Counted from the first letter of the stretch, positions 1-8,094 are shown. The stretch: 64,000 nt of DNA from Hymenobacter sp. 5317J-9 (GCF_022921075.1 NZ_CP095050.1:3472001-3536000), one strand, 5' to 3'. Program-made: numbers and translations. The notes: generated by a model not told the origin, from the sequence alone.

Positions 1-2
1 GT

Positions 3-1031
3 CCGTGCGCGCTTTCGTTGGCCACGCCGTTTGCGCTGGGCGCCGCGCTGCGGGTGCTGGGCCGCCGGAAATTCTACCTCAAAAACGCCGCCGTGGTCGA
101 AACCCTGGGCCGCGCCGACACCATCGTGTTCGACAAAACCGGCACCCTCACCGACGTGAAACGCTCGGCCGTAGAGTACGTGGGGCCGGCCCTCTCCCCT
201 GGCCATGAGGAAGCCGTGGCCGCCGTGGTGCGCCACTCCACTCACCCGCTCAGCCAGCGGCTGGCGGCTGAACTGCCCGCCAGCGCCCTGGCCGTGACCG
301 ATTTCGCTGAATTGCCCGGCCAGGGCCTGCGCGGCATTGTGGGCGGCCGGGAGGTGCGCGTGGGCTCTGCTGCTTTTGTTGGCGCAGCGGCAACCAAAGC
401 CACCTCTGAAACGGCGACCACGCTGCAATCAAAGGTGTTTGTGAGGTTTGAGGACGGCCCGACTAGCTGCTATGTTTTCCGCAATGTGTACCGCGACGAC
501 CTGCGCAGCGTGCTTTCCGCCCTCGGCCAGCGTTACCGCCTGGCCGTGCTTTCGGGCGATAACGACGCCGAAGAACCCCGCCTGCGCGGCCTGTTCGGCC
601 CCCACGCCGAGCTGCACTTTCACCAAACGCCTCAGCAGAAGCTCGACTACATTGCCCAACTCAAGCAGCAGGGCCGCACCGTCATCATGGTCGGCGACGG
701 GCTGAACGATGCCGGCGCCCTGCAGCAGGCCGACGCCGGCATTGCCCTCACCGACACGCTCACCAACTTCTCGCCGGCCTGCGACGCCATTCTGGAAGCC
801 GGCAGCTTTGGGCAGCTGGCCACCATCCTCCATTTCTCGAAAGACTGTCTGCGCGTGGTGCTGGCCACGTTCGTGCTGTCGTTTTGCTACAATGGCATCG
901 GGCTGGGGCTGGCCGTGCAGGGCCGGTTCACGCCCATCGTGTCGGCCATTCTCATGCCCATCAGCTCGCTGAGCGTGATGGTGTTTGCCACGCTGCTGGT
1001 GCGCCTGGCCGCCTGGCGCCGTCGTTTATAA
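3..1031 (+). CDS. ccoI: CcoI/FixI copper-type P-type ATPase, C-terminal part
   Basis: The gene enters from the left edge, so only the last ~342 residues are present. The first visible residues are PCALSLATP, the end of the CPC metal-binding motif of heavy-metal P1B ATPases. The phosphorylation motif DKTGTLT follows near residue 43, and the hinge motif GDGLND near residue 231. Two hydrophobic helices end the protein. In this family the pump supplies copper for maturation of cbb3 oxidase. The ccoS reading frame starts 12 bp downstream and the oxidase genes follow, which identifies it as CcoI rather than a general copper exporter. The N-terminal metal-binding domain and first helices lie outside the window. 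Confidence 0.93.
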   Translation, partial: PCALSLATPFALGAALRVLGRRKFYLKNAAVVETLGRADTIVFDKTGTLTDVKRSAVEYVGPALSPGHEEAVAAVVRHSTHPLSQRLAAELPASALAVTDFAELPGQGLRGIVGGREVRVGSAAFVGAAATKATSETATTLQSKVFVRFEDGPTSCYVFRNVYRDDLRSVLSALGQRYRLAVLSGDNDAEEPRLRGLFGPHAELHFHQTPQQKLDYIAQLKQQGRTVIMVGDGLNDAGALQQADAGIALTDTLTNFSPACDAILEAGSFGQLATILHFSKDCLRVVLATFVLSFCYNGIGLGLAVQGRFTPIVSAILMPISSLSVMVFATLLVRLAAWRRRL

Positions 1032-1043
1032 CCAACCCCGACC

Positions 1044-1228
1044 ATGTCCATCATCTTCCTCCTCATCGGCATTAGCCTGTGCGTGGCCCTCGCATTTCTG
1101 GGCGCTTTTCTGTGGGCGGTGCGCTCGGGCAATACGAAGACGACTACACGCCCTCGGTGCGCATGCTGTTTGAGGACGAGATGGCGCCGGAAACCGGCGC
1201 TGCCCCGCCCGACGCCAAGCGTGCCTGA
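1044..1228 (+). CDS. ccoS: CcoS cbb3 oxidase assembly protein, frame broken by one missing base
   Basis: The N-terminus (MSIIFLLIGISLCVALAFLG then AFLWAVRSG) is a single membrane helix typical of CcoS. After RSG the frame should continue GQYEDDYTPSVRMLFEDE, the normal acidic CcoS tail. That tail is present only in the next frame (codons from 1130, stop TGA at 1226-1228). Adding one C after base 1129 (ggcaatac to ggccaatac) restores a ~61-residue protein. Read literally, the frame runs to 1250 with an arginine/proline-rich tail unlike the family. CcoS is needed for cofactor insertion into cbb3 oxidase, and its place between ccoI and ccoNO is the usual one. The stop codon overlaps the first Fnr-type site of the ccoNO promoter. 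Confidence 0.85.
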
Positions 1229-1290
1229 CAACAATCAGGCGGCCCCCTGATTACCGTCAGCCGCGCAGAAAAGCCCCTGGGGGACCTTTG
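1224..1290 (+). promoter_or_regulatory. Tandem Crp/Fnr-type promoter of ccoNO
   Basis: The distal palindrome CCTGACAACAATCAGG lies at 1224-1239 (centre 1231.5) and the proximal site CCTGATTACCGTCAGC at 1246-1261 (centre 1253.5), 22 bp apart. A -7-like box GACCTTTG (consensus TAnnTTTG) lies at 1283-1290, its centre 33 bp below the proximal site. A start of transcription near 1295 would place the sites near -41 and -63 and leave a ~25-nt leader before the ATG at 1320. There is no -33 TTTG, as expected for an activator-dependent promoter. The same geometry recurs at four other promoters in the window. Confidence 0.72.
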
Positions 1291-1420
1291 AGCCAGTAAT
1301 TCATCCACTTCTCAAGGTTATGCAAGTCGAGCCTCTACTCCCAGTCGCGGCGCCCTCCGCCCCCTGGTTCCGAGTACCCCCGCGCGGGCGGTTGACACGT
1401 TTTTCTACGACAATAAGATA

Positions 1421-3571
1421 GTGCGCGACTTTGGCATTGCCACCGTCGTATGGGGCATCATCGGCATGCTGGTGGGCGTGCTGGCGGCCTTCCAGCTGGC
1501 CCGGCCCGAACTCAACATGAGCACGGCCTACACCACTTTCGGCCGCATTCGCCCACTGCACACCAACGCCGTGATTTTCGCCTTCGTCGGCAACGGCATT
1601 TTCACGGGCGTTTACTACTCCCTGCAGCGCCTCTGCAAAACCCGGATGTATTCCGACCTGCTGGGTAAAATCCATTTCTGGGGCTGGCAGCTGATTATCG
1701 TGTCGGCGGTGGCCACGCTGCCGCTGGGCTTCACCACCAGCAAGGAATACGCCGAGCTGGAATGGCCGATTGATATTGCCATCACGCTGGTGTGGGTGGT
1801 GTTTGGCTGGAACATGTTCGGCACCATTGCCCGGCGGCGCGAGCGGCACCTTTACGTGGGCATCTGGTTCTACATCGCCACCTTCCTCACGGTGGCCGTG
1901 CTGCACATCGTCAACTCCATGGAGCTGCCGGTGAGCTTCCTCAAAAGCTACTCGCTGTACGCCGGTGTGCAGGACGCCCTGGTGCAGTGGTGGTACGGGC
2001 ACAACGCGGTGGCCTTCTTCCTCACCACGCCCTACCTGGGCCTGATGTACTACTTCCTGCCCAAGGCCGCCGGCCGGCCGGTGTACTCCTACCGCCTGAG
2101 CATCATTCACTTCTGGTCGCTGATTTTTATTTACATCTGGGCCGGGCCGCACCACTTGCTCTACACCGCCCTGCCCGACTGGGCCCAGAGCCTGGGCGTG
2201 GCCTTCTCCGTGATGCTGATTGCCCCGAGCTGGGGCGGCATGATAAACGGCCTGCTCACCCTGCGCGGCGCCTGGGACAAGGTGCGCGAAGAGCCCGTGC
2301 TCAAGTTCATGGTGGTGGCCATCACGGCCTACGGCATGGCCACGTTTGAGGGCCCCATGCTCTCGCTCAAGAACGTGAACGCCATTGCGCACTTCACCGA
2401 CTGGATTGTGGCGCACGTGCACGTGGGCGCTCTGGGCTGGAACGGCTTCCTGACTTTTGCCATGCTCTACTGGCTGTGGCCCCGCCTCTACCGCACCGAG
2501 CTGTATTCAAAGAAGCTGGCCACCACGCACTTCTGGCTGGGCACCCTGGGCATCGTGTTCTATGCGATTCCGATGTACTGGGCCGGTTTCACCCAGGGGC
2601 TGATGTGGAAGCAGTTCAATGCCGAGGGCATGCTGCAATACCCCAACTTCCTGGAGACTGTGCTGCAGCTGGTGCCCATGTACTACCTGCGCGGCATCGG
2701 CGGGCTGCTCTACGTGAGCGGCGTGTTCCTGCTGATGTACAACCTGTACAAAACCGCCCAGGCCGGCTCGCTGGTGGCCAACGAGAAAGCCCAGGCCCCC
2801 GCCTTGGTGCACGAAGCCGAAGACCCGCACGTGCAGGCCGGCCACTGGCACCGCTGGCTGGAGCGCCGCCCCTTCCAGCTGGCCGTGGGCGCCACGGTGG
2901 CCATCCTCATCGGCGGCGCGGTGGAAATGATTCCGACCTTTCTGGTGAAGTCGAACGTGCCCACCATTGCCTCGGTGAAGCCCTACCGGCCGCTCGAATT
3001 GCAGGGCCGCGACCTCTACATCCGCGAGGGCTGCTCGAACTGCCACACCCAGATGGTGCGCCCCTTCCGCTCCGAAACCGAGCGCTACGGCGAGTACTCC
3101 AAAGCGGGAGAGTACATCTACGACCGGCCCTTCCTGTGGGGCAGCAAGCGCACCGGGCCCGATTTGCAGCGCGTGGGCGCCAAATACCCGCATTCCTGGC
3201 ACTACAACCACATGATGGACCCCACCAGCATGTCGCCCGGCTCCATCATGCCGCCCTACCCCTGGCTGTTCGAGCAGGACATCGACTACCGCATCCTGCC
3301 GTCCAAGATTAAGGTGCTGCGCAACCTGGGCACGCCCTACCCCGCCGGCTTCGACCAAGTGGCCGTGGACGACGCCCGGCAGCAAGCCCAGGGCATTGTG
3401 GCCGACCTGAAAAAAGAGGAAATCGAGGTGATGCCCGACAAGGAAATCGTGGCCCTCATCGCCTACCTACAGCGCCTGGGTACTGACATCAAAGTGAAGC
3501 CCGAGCAGACGGCCACCGCTGCCACGGCCACCGCTGCCACGGCCACCGCTGCCACGGCCGCCGTGCAGTAG
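1421..3571 (+). CDS. ccoNO: cbb3-type cytochrome c oxidase, fused CcoN-CcoO subunits
   Basis: Residues 1-~455 are the twelve-helix haem-copper subunit CcoN, with histidine ligands in stretches such as WWYGHNAVAFF and AHVHVGALGWNGF. After a linker and one more helix comes the membrane-anchored monohaem cytochrome CcoO, with CSNCH at residues 538-542 (the usual CcoO form is CxxCHxQM). The CcoN-CcoO fusion is common in Bacteroidota. The 5' end given here is only the first in-frame start (GTG). Coding clearly extends upstream, because DTFFYDNKI at 1394-1420 is the conserved CcoN N-terminus. The natural start is probably ATG 1320 (MQVEPLLPVAAPSAP), which joins this frame if one C is missing from the run near 1361. 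The C-terminus is an Ala/Thr tail encoded by 15-bp repeats. High-affinity terminal oxidase for low oxygen. Confidence 0.95.
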   Translation: MRDFGIATVVWGIIGMLVGVLAAFQLARPELNMSTAYTTFGRIRPLHTNAVIFAFVGNGIFTGVYYSLQRLCKTRMYSDLLGKIHFWGWQLIIVSAVATLPLGFTTSKEYAELEWPIDIAITLVWVVFGWNMFGTIARRRERHLYVGIWFYIATFLTVAVLHIVNSMELPVSFLKSYSLYAGVQDALVQWWYGHNAVAFFLTTPYLGLMYYFLPKAAGRPVYSYRLSIIHFWSLIFIYIWAGPHHLLYTALPDWAQSLGVAFSVMLIAPSWGGMINGLLTLRGAWDKVREEPVLKFMVVAITAYGMATFEGPMLSLKNVNAIAHFTDWIVAHVHVGALGWNGFLTFAMLYWLWPRLYRTELYSKKLATTHFWLGTLGIVFYAIPMYWAGFTQGLMWKQFNAEGMLQYPNFLETVLQLVPMYYLRGIGGLLYVSGVFLLMYNLYKTAQAGSLVANEKAQAPALVHEAEDPHVQAGHWHRWLERRPFQLAVGATVAILIGGAVEMIPTFLVKSNVPTIASVKPYRPLELQGRDLYIREGCSNCHTQMVRPFRSETERYGEYSKAGEYIYDRPFLWGSKRTGPDLQRVGAKYPHSWHYNHMMDPTSMSPGSIMPPYPWLFEQDIDYRILPSKIKVLRNLGTPYPAGFDQVAVDDARQQAQGIVADLKKEEIEVMPDKEIVALIAYLQRLGTDIKVKPEQTATAATATAATATAATAAVQ
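3509..3553 (+). repeat. Three perfect 15-bp tandem repeats in the 3' end of ccoNO
   Basis: The unit acggccaccgctgcc occurs three times head to tail and is followed by a partial copy. It encodes TATAA-type repeats in the extreme C-terminus. Because the unit is a multiple of three, copy-number change would lengthen or shorten the tail without breaking the frame. Confidence 0.9.
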
Positions 3572-3582
3572 CAGCCAAAGGC

Positions 3583-3688
3583 CCGTCATGCAGAGCGTAG
3601 CGAAGCATCTCGCGTGCCACCACTAATTCTATCCTACGATTGGATTACTACTCCACGCGAGATGCTTCGCTGCGCTCTGCCTGACGGC
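3583..3688. repeat. Palindromic ~100-bp intergenic repeat, copy 1
   Basis: The left arm (cgtcatgcagagcgtagcga, continuing to aagcatctcgcgtg) and the right arm (cacgcgagatgcttcgctgc, continuing to gctctgcctgacgg) are inverted copies separated by ~35 bp of unrelated sequence. Copies of the same family lie at 15154, 42821 and 55530. It sits between ccoNO and ccoQ. It could be a REP/MITE-like element. It also forms a large hairpin in RNA and could affect relative expression of the oxidase genes. Confidence 0.85.
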
Positions 3689-3727
3689 TAATAAATCCCG
3701 AAGACAAGCATTAACCACCCAAAACCC

Positions 3728-3931
3728 ATGGACAAGAACGTCTTGCAATCCATTGCCGGGGTCGAAATCTATCCGATAATCTCCCTGGTCATTTTCGGCC
3801 TCTTCTTTCTGGGCCTGCTGGTGTACGTGCTGCTGAGCAACCGCCGCCACATCGATGCCATGAGCCAACTGCCGCTGCTCGACGACGAAGCAACCTTCAA
3901 ATCCAACCTCAACCACGACGTAATATGCTAA
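3728..3931 (+). CDS. ccoQ: CcoQ-like small cbb3 oxidase subunit
   Basis: A 67-residue protein with one membrane helix (about residues 16-38, IYPIISLVIFGLFFLGLLVY) followed by a basic cytoplasmic stretch, SNRRHIDAMSQLPL. Size, topology and location between ccoNO and ccoP fit CcoQ, a small single-helix subunit that stabilises the complex in other bacteria. Sequence alone is too short for a strong family call. The start ATG 3728 follows the palindromic repeat by 40 bp. The stop overlaps the next start (ATGCTAA), implying coupled translation. Confidence 0.75.
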   Translation: MDKNVLQSIAGVEIYPIISLVIFGLFFLGLLVYVLLSNRRHIDAMSQLPLLDDEATFKSNLNHDVIC

Positions 3932-4251
3932 CCCTCCGCTCCCTCTCGCTGACTTTCCTGGGCCTACTCACCGGCTTTGCGGCCGCTGCCCAATCTGCTG
4001 CTTCGGGCCCCCAGGCCACCACCGTGCTGAGCTGGGTGGTGTGGTGGCTGGCCGGCGTGGTACTGCTGATGGCCGTGATGACCGGCGCCTCGGTGACCTC
4101 GGCCGCCCAACGCCGCTACGATGCCCAGCAAGCCGAGCCCACGGCGCCTGAAGCCGCGGCCCCGGCCGCCGCGCCCCGAACAGTGGTGGCCGAAGCTGCC
4201 AAAGAAGTTGCCCCCGCCCAAGTTGCCACCCAGGAAGAAGTATACGCATGA
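3925..4251 (+). CDS. Small membrane protein between ccoQ and ccoP, function unknown
   Basis: A 108-residue protein with a signal-like N-terminal helix (LSLTFLGLLTGFAAAAQ), a second helix (VLSWVVWWLAGVVLLMAVMT) and an Ala/Pro/Glu-rich low-complexity tail. It overlaps the ccoQ stop by 7 bp and its own stop overlaps the ccoP start (ATGA). It is therefore embedded in the oxidase operon and almost certainly translated. I do not recognise a named family. An accessory or assembly subunit is a guess from position only. Confidence 0.7.
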   Translation: MLTLRSLSLTFLGLLTGFAAAAQSAASGPQATTVLSWVVWWLAGVVLLMAVMTGASVTSAAQRRYDAQQAEPTAPEAAAPAAAPRTVVAEAAKEVAPAQVATQEEVYA

Positions 4252-5114
4252 ACCGCTCCCGCTTAGCCTACTCCTTAGCCGCCGCGGCCCTGCTGGGCGC
4301 CCGCCCGGCCCTGGCGCAAGCGGCCGACACCGGCGCCGCGGCCGCCACCGACGCCCAGCGCACCATGCTCTGGTTTGTGCTCACCACGCTCGTGCTGGTG
4401 CTGATGGTGTTCCTGCTGCTGCTGGTGGCCCTTGTTAGCTGGATGCGGCCGCAGCTGCGCCAGCTCTACGACCTGCCCACGGTGCACGACTCTTGGAGCG
4501 GCCGCGTGCTGGGCCTGCTGGTGGGCGACGCCCGCCTGGTGCAGGGCGACGTGCGCGACGAGTTGCTCGACCACGACTACGACGGCATCCGCGAGTTCGA
4601 CAACGACCTGCCGCCGTGGTGGAAATACGGCTTCTACGCCACCATCGTCTTCGCCATCGGCTACGTGACCTACTACCACGTGCTGAAAACCGGCCAGCTG
4701 CAAGGCGCCGAATACGCGGCGGAAATGCAGCAGGCCGCCCTGCTCATCGCCGCCACCCCCGACGACCCCAACCAGGTGACTACCTACACTGCCCTCACGG
4801 CTCCGGCCGAGCTCAGCAGCGGCAAAAGCCTCTTCACTACTAACTGCGCGCCCTGCCACGGCGCCAGCGGCGAAGGCAAAGTGGGCCCCAACCTGACCGA
4901 CGAATACTGGCTGCACGGCGGCGAGGTGAACCACGTGTACAAAACCATCAAGTACGGCGTGAACGGCAAAGGCATGGTGGCCTGGAAAGGCAAGCTCTCC
5001 GGCAAGCAGATTTTGCAGGTGGCCTCCTACGTGCTCAGCCTGCAAGGCACCAAGCCCGCCAACGCCAAGCCGCCGCAAGGCGAAAAAGAGGCGCCGGCCG
5101 TGGCCAAGCGGTAG
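4248..5114 (+). CDS. ccoP: cbb3 oxidase cytochrome c subunit CcoP, single haem
   Basis: 288 residues: a signal-like N-terminus, a membrane helix (~residues 42-66), the conserved Bacteroidota CcoP segment LDHDYDGIREFDNDLPPWW, a second helix, then a class I cytochrome c domain with CAPCH at residues 200-204 and a distal methionine near GKGMVAWKG. Proteobacterial CcoP has two c-type haems; only one CxxCH is present here, as in several Bacteroidota. It carries electrons from a donor to CcoO and CcoN. The start ATG overlaps the stop of the upstream gene. A GC-rich palindromic repeat follows before ccoG. Confidence 0.93.
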   Translation: MNRSRLAYSLAAAALLGARPALAQAADTGAAAATDAQRTMLWFVLTTLVLVLMVFLLLLVALVSWMRPQLRQLYDLPTVHDSWSGRVLGLLVGDARLVQGDVRDELLDHDYDGIREFDNDLPPWWKYGFYATIVFAIGYVTYYHVLKTGQLQGAEYAAEMQQAALLIAATPDDPNQVTTYTALTAPAELSSGKSLFTTNCAPCHGASGEGKVGPNLTDEYWLHGGEVNHVYKTIKYGVNGKGMVAWKGKLSGKQILQVASYVLSLQGTKPANAKPPQGEKEAPAVAKR

Positions 5115-5124
5115 TTGTTCTGGC

Positions 5125-5267
5125 GGGCGCCTCACCCCCCGGCCCCTCTCCCAAAGGAGAGGGGGTGCCAGGAAACCAATTATCTGTATCCATTCGCATC
5201 AATTCACGCAAACCGCCGCCATGGCCCCCCTCTCCCGAGGGAGAGGGGGCCGGGGGGTAAGGCGCCC
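5125..5267. repeat. GC-rich palindromic intergenic element between ccoP and ccoG
   Basis: The left end gggcgcctcaccccccggcc and the right end (ggccggggggtaaggcgccc) are inverted copies. Each arm contains its own smaller hairpin (ccctctcccaaaggagaggg; ccctctcccgagggagaggg). The ~65-bp AT-richer centre holds no gene. This is a different family from the copies at 3583 and elsewhere. It probably folds into two strong RNA hairpins within the oxidase operon. Confidence 0.8.
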
Positions 5268-5275
5268 GTTAGCCT

Positions 5276-6685
5276 ATGTCCGCCACCCAGTTCAAACCCG
5301 ATGATTCCTACCGCGACTCCATCGCCACGATAGACGCGGCCGGCGAGCGGGTGTGGCTTTATCCCAAGAAGCCCAGCGGCCGCCTCTACCGCTACCGCAA
5401 GCTGCTGAGCTACGGGTTTCTGGCGCTGCTCTTTGCCGGCCCCTGGCTGCGCATCCACGACTTGCCGGTGTTGCTGCTCAACCTGCCGGCGCGGAAGTTC
5501 ATCATCTTCGGCCAGATATTCTGGCCCCAGGATTTCTTCATTCTGCTGCTGGCCTCGCTCACGTTTCTGGTGTTCATCATCGTGTTCACGGTGGTGTATG
5601 GGCGGGCCTTTTGCGGCTGGGTGTGTCCTCAGACCATCTTCCTCGAAATGGTGTTCCGCCGCATCGAGTACTGGCTGGAAGGCGACGCGCCCCAGCAAAA
5701 AGCCCTCGACCGCTCGGAACTGAACTGGAACAAGCTGTGGCGCAAAACCACCAAGCACGCGCTGTTCCTGGCCGTATCGTTTCTGATTGCCAACACCTTC
5801 CTGGCCTACATCATCGGCACGGAGGAGCTGCTGAAGATTGTGACCGATTCGCCTGCGGAGCACCTGGGCGGCCTGGCTTCGATGGTGGTGTTCACGGGCG
5901 TGTTCTACGCCGTGTTTGCCCGGTTTCGGGAGCAGGTGTGCACCATTGTGTGCCCCTATGGCCGCTTGCAGGGCGTGTTGCTGGATAAGGACAGCCTCGT
6001 GGTGGCCTATGACTACCCGCGCGGCGAGCCTCGCGAGAAGCTGCGCAAAAACCAGCTGCGCACCGCCGGCGACTGCATCGACTGCCACCAGTGCGTGCAG
6101 GTGTGCCCCACCGGTATCGACATCCGCAACGGCGCCACCCAGCTCGAATGCACCAACTGCACCGCCTGCATCGACGCCTGCAACAACATCATGGCGCTGA
6201 TAAACAAGCCGGAAGGCCTCATCCGCCACGCCTCCGTGAATGGCATTGCGAATGGGACCACGTTCCGGCTCACCGGCCGCGTGAAAGCCCTTTCGGGTGT
6301 GCTGGCCTTTCTGCTGGTGGTGCTCACCGGCCTGCTGGTGTCGCGCTCCAACGTGGCGGCCACGGTGCTGCGCACGCCGGGCCAGCTCTTCCAGAAGACC
6401 AACCACGGCACCATCACCAACCTCTACAACATCTCGGTCATCAACAAAACCAACCGGCCCTACCCCATTACGCTCCGCATTCTGGAGCCGGCGCAGGGCC
6501 AGATTTCGCTCGTGAGCACCTCCACCCTCACGCTGCCCGCCCAGGGCATTGCCGAGGGCGTGTTTTTCGCCGAGCTGCCCCGCACCGCCCTGCACCACAC
6601 CAACCAGAAAATCCGCATCGGCCTCTTCAGCGGCGGCAAGCTGATTACGGAAACCAGCACCAAGTTCCTCGGCCCGGTGCAGTGA
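5276..6685 (+). CDS. ccoG: CcoG/RdxA-type membrane ferredoxin for cbb3 oxidase assembly
   Basis: 469 residues, the normal CcoG length. Several N-terminal helices are followed by two ferredoxin-type [4Fe-4S] motifs: C267-x2-C-x2-C-x3-C (CIDCHQCVQVCP) and C292-x2-C-x2-C-x3-C (CTNCTACIDAC). One further helix and an Ig-like periplasmic domain end the protein. An additional cysteine pair in the membrane part (FCGWVCPQT) is typical. CcoG is a cupric reductase that helps deliver copper to the CcoN active site. It begins 8 bp after the palindromic element and is followed by ccoH, the usual ccoGH order. Confidence 0.95.
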   Translation: MSATQFKPDDSYRDSIATIDAAGERVWLYPKKPSGRLYRYRKLLSYGFLALLFAGPWLRIHDLPVLLLNLPARKFIIFGQIFWPQDFFILLLASLTFLVFIIVFTVVYGRAFCGWVCPQTIFLEMVFRRIEYWLEGDAPQQKALDRSELNWNKLWRKTTKHALFLAVSFLIANTFLAYIIGTEELLKIVTDSPAEHLGGLASMVVFTGVFYAVFARFREQVCTIVCPYGRLQGVLLDKDSLVVAYDYPRGEPREKLRKNQLRTAGDCIDCHQCVQVCPTGIDIRNGATQLECTNCTACIDACNNIMALINKPEGLIRHASVNGIANGTTFRLTGRVKALSGVLAFLLVVLTGLLVSRSNVAATVLRTPGQLFQKTNHGTITNLYNISVINKTNRPYPITLRILEPAQGQISLVSTSTLTLPAQGIAEGVFFAELPRTALHHTNQKIRIGLFSGGKLITETSTKFLGPVQ

Positions 6686-6735
6686 GCTGCCGGCGCTGAG
6701 AAAACCGTCATGGCGAGCTGAATAACCCAACCCTC

Positions 6736-7203
6736 ATGGTCCCCACTCCCCCCACCACCCGCTCCCTCTGGCCCTTTGCCATCATAGCCGTGTTTGTGCT
6801 GTTTGCCGGCTACATCGGCTTCATGGTGCAGCAGGCCATGCGCACCACCGTCGACTTGGTGAGCCCCGACTACTACCAGCAGGAGCTGGCCTTCCAGCAG
6901 CGCATGGAAACCGTGGCCCGCACCGCCGCCCTGCCCGCGCCCGTCACGCTGCACCACGACGCCGGCACGCACCAGCTCACGGTGCAGCTGCCGGCCGACA
7001 TGAGCGGCCAGCGCATTCAGGGCCAGATTCACTTCTTCCGCCCGTCTAACCAGCGCCTCGATTTTACGCTGCCCCTGCAGCCCACGGCTGGGCTGCAACA
7101 GCAGCTCAGCACCGCCCGAATGCAGCCGGGCCTGTGGCGTGTGCGCCTGGACTTCACGGCCGATAAGCGCAACTATTTCGTGGAGGAAAAAATCATCCTT
7201 TGA
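6736..7203 (+). CDS. ccoH: FixH/CcoH cbb3 oxidase assembly protein
   Basis: 155 residues with one N-terminal membrane helix (WPFAIIAVFVLFAGYIGFMV) and a periplasmic beta-rich domain containing the FixH signature VDLVSPDYYQQELAFQQRM. It ends in FVEEKIIL. FixH proteins interact with the copper pump CcoI and the oxidase subunits during assembly. It lies 50 bp after ccoG on the same strand. Its stop codon is immediately followed by the Fnr-type palindrome of the next gene. Confidence 0.92.
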   Translation: MVPTPPTTRSLWPFAIIAVFVLFAGYIGFMVQQAMRTTVDLVSPDYYQQELAFQQRMETVARTAALPAPVTLHHDAGTHQLTVQLPADMSGQRIQGQIHFFRPSNQRLDFTLPLQPTAGLQQQLSTARMQPGLWRVRLDFTADKRNYFVEEKIIL

Positions 7204-7204
7204 C

Positions 7205-7250
7205 CCTGATTTTCGTCAGGAATTTCCTCTCCGGGCCGGCGGTACTTGCG
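7205..7250 (+). promoter_or_regulatory. Single Crp/Fnr-type site and -7-like box for the TauE/SafE-like gene
   Basis: The perfect palindrome CCTGATTTTCGTCAGG lies at 7205-7220 (centre 7212.5). A weak -7 box, TACTTGCG, lies at 7243-7250, 34 bp below by centre. No second site is visible 22 bp away. A transcription start near 7255 would leave ~27 nt before ATG 7282, which supports that start over the earlier TTG at 7246. Confidence 0.6.
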
Positions 7251-7281
7251 TCCCAATCCTCACCCCCGAACCCTCTTCCCC

Positions 7282-8004
7282 ATGCTCTGGGCTGGTTTTT
7301 TGTTTGGCTTGCTGGGCAGCTTTCACTGCGTGGGCATGTGCGGGGCCATTGCCCTGGCACTGCCCGGGCAGCCGGGCGCCGCGTGGCGCTTCGGCGCCGG
7401 CCGTCTGCTGTATAACCTGGGCCGGGTGAGCACCTACGCCACCCTAGGCGCCGGGGCCGGCCTGCTGGGCCAGAGCCTGCGGCTGGCCGGCCTGCAGCAA
7501 AGCCTCTCCATTGCCTCGGGCGTGCTGATACTGCTGCTGGTGGCCGTGCCCGAGCGCTACACCGCCCGCCTGGCCAATGTGCTGGGCCTGAGCCGGCCGC
7601 TGGCCTGGGTAAAAACCACGCTGGCGCGCCTGTTTCAGCAGCCCTCGCTGGGTGCGCTGTATGCCACGGGCGTGCTCAATGGCCTGCTGCCCTGCGGCCT
7701 GGTGTATCTAGCGCTGGCCGGGGCCCTGAGCGCGCCGGGCGTGGCGGGCGCGGCGGCCTATATGGCCTGCTTCGGCCTGGGCACGCTGCCGCTCATGCTG
7801 GGCCTCTCGCTGAGCGGGCAGCTGGTGCCGCTGCTGTGGCGCACCCGCATGCGCCAGGCCGTGCCCTACGCAGCTTCGCTGCTGGCGGTGCTGTTCATCG
7901 TGCGGGGGCTGGGGCTGGGCATTCCCTACCTGAGCCCGCAGCTGGGCGCGGGGCCCGCCCCAACCGCCACCGCTCAGCCGCGCACCGTGCACTACTGCCA
8001 CTGA
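7282..8004 (+). CDS. TauE/SafE-family (DsbD-2/UreH-like) membrane protein linked to cbb3 oxidase
   Basis: 240 residues, nearly all membrane helices. The N-terminus has the signature FGLLGSFHCVGMCGAIALAL, and a second conserved stretch is GVLNGLLPCGLVYLALAGAL. This cysteine-containing six-helix family is usually annotated sulfite exporter TauE/SafE or cytochrome biogenesis transmembrane protein. It is regularly found just after ccoGH in Bacteroidota, where metal or redox transport for oxidase maturation is the likely but unproven role. The frame is open from a TTG at 7246; ATG 7282 is preferred because it begins the conserved region and lies below the promoter. It ends in a small His tail (HYCH). 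Confidence 0.85.
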   Translation: MLWAGFLFGLLGSFHCVGMCGAIALALPGQPGAAWRFGAGRLLYNLGRVSTYATLGAGAGLLGQSLRLAGLQQSLSIASGVLILLLVAVPERYTARLANVLGLSRPLAWVKTTLARLFQQPSLGALYATGVLNGLLPCGLVYLALAGALSAPGVAGAAAYMACFGLGTLPLMLGLSLSGQLVPLLWRTRMRQAVPYAASLLAVLFIVRGLGLGIPYLSPQLGAGPAPTATAQPRTVHYCH

Positions 8005-8094
8005 AAAATGAGCCATGAGAGGTGAGACATGAGAAATCAGCTCTCCACACTCATTCCGCTTCCCCCTCTTCCAAACTCCCCTTCTTCCCTCTCC

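Noticed and set aside
6690..6722. Fnr-type site before ccoH (tgagaaaaccgtca)
   Set aside because: Spacing is 8 bp and the match to flanking bases is poor; ccoH is likely read through from ccoG.
8005..8094. Fnr-type site upstream of the first usp (tgagaaatca)
   Set aside because: The half-sites are 4 bp apart instead of 6 and no -7 box lies at the expected distance.
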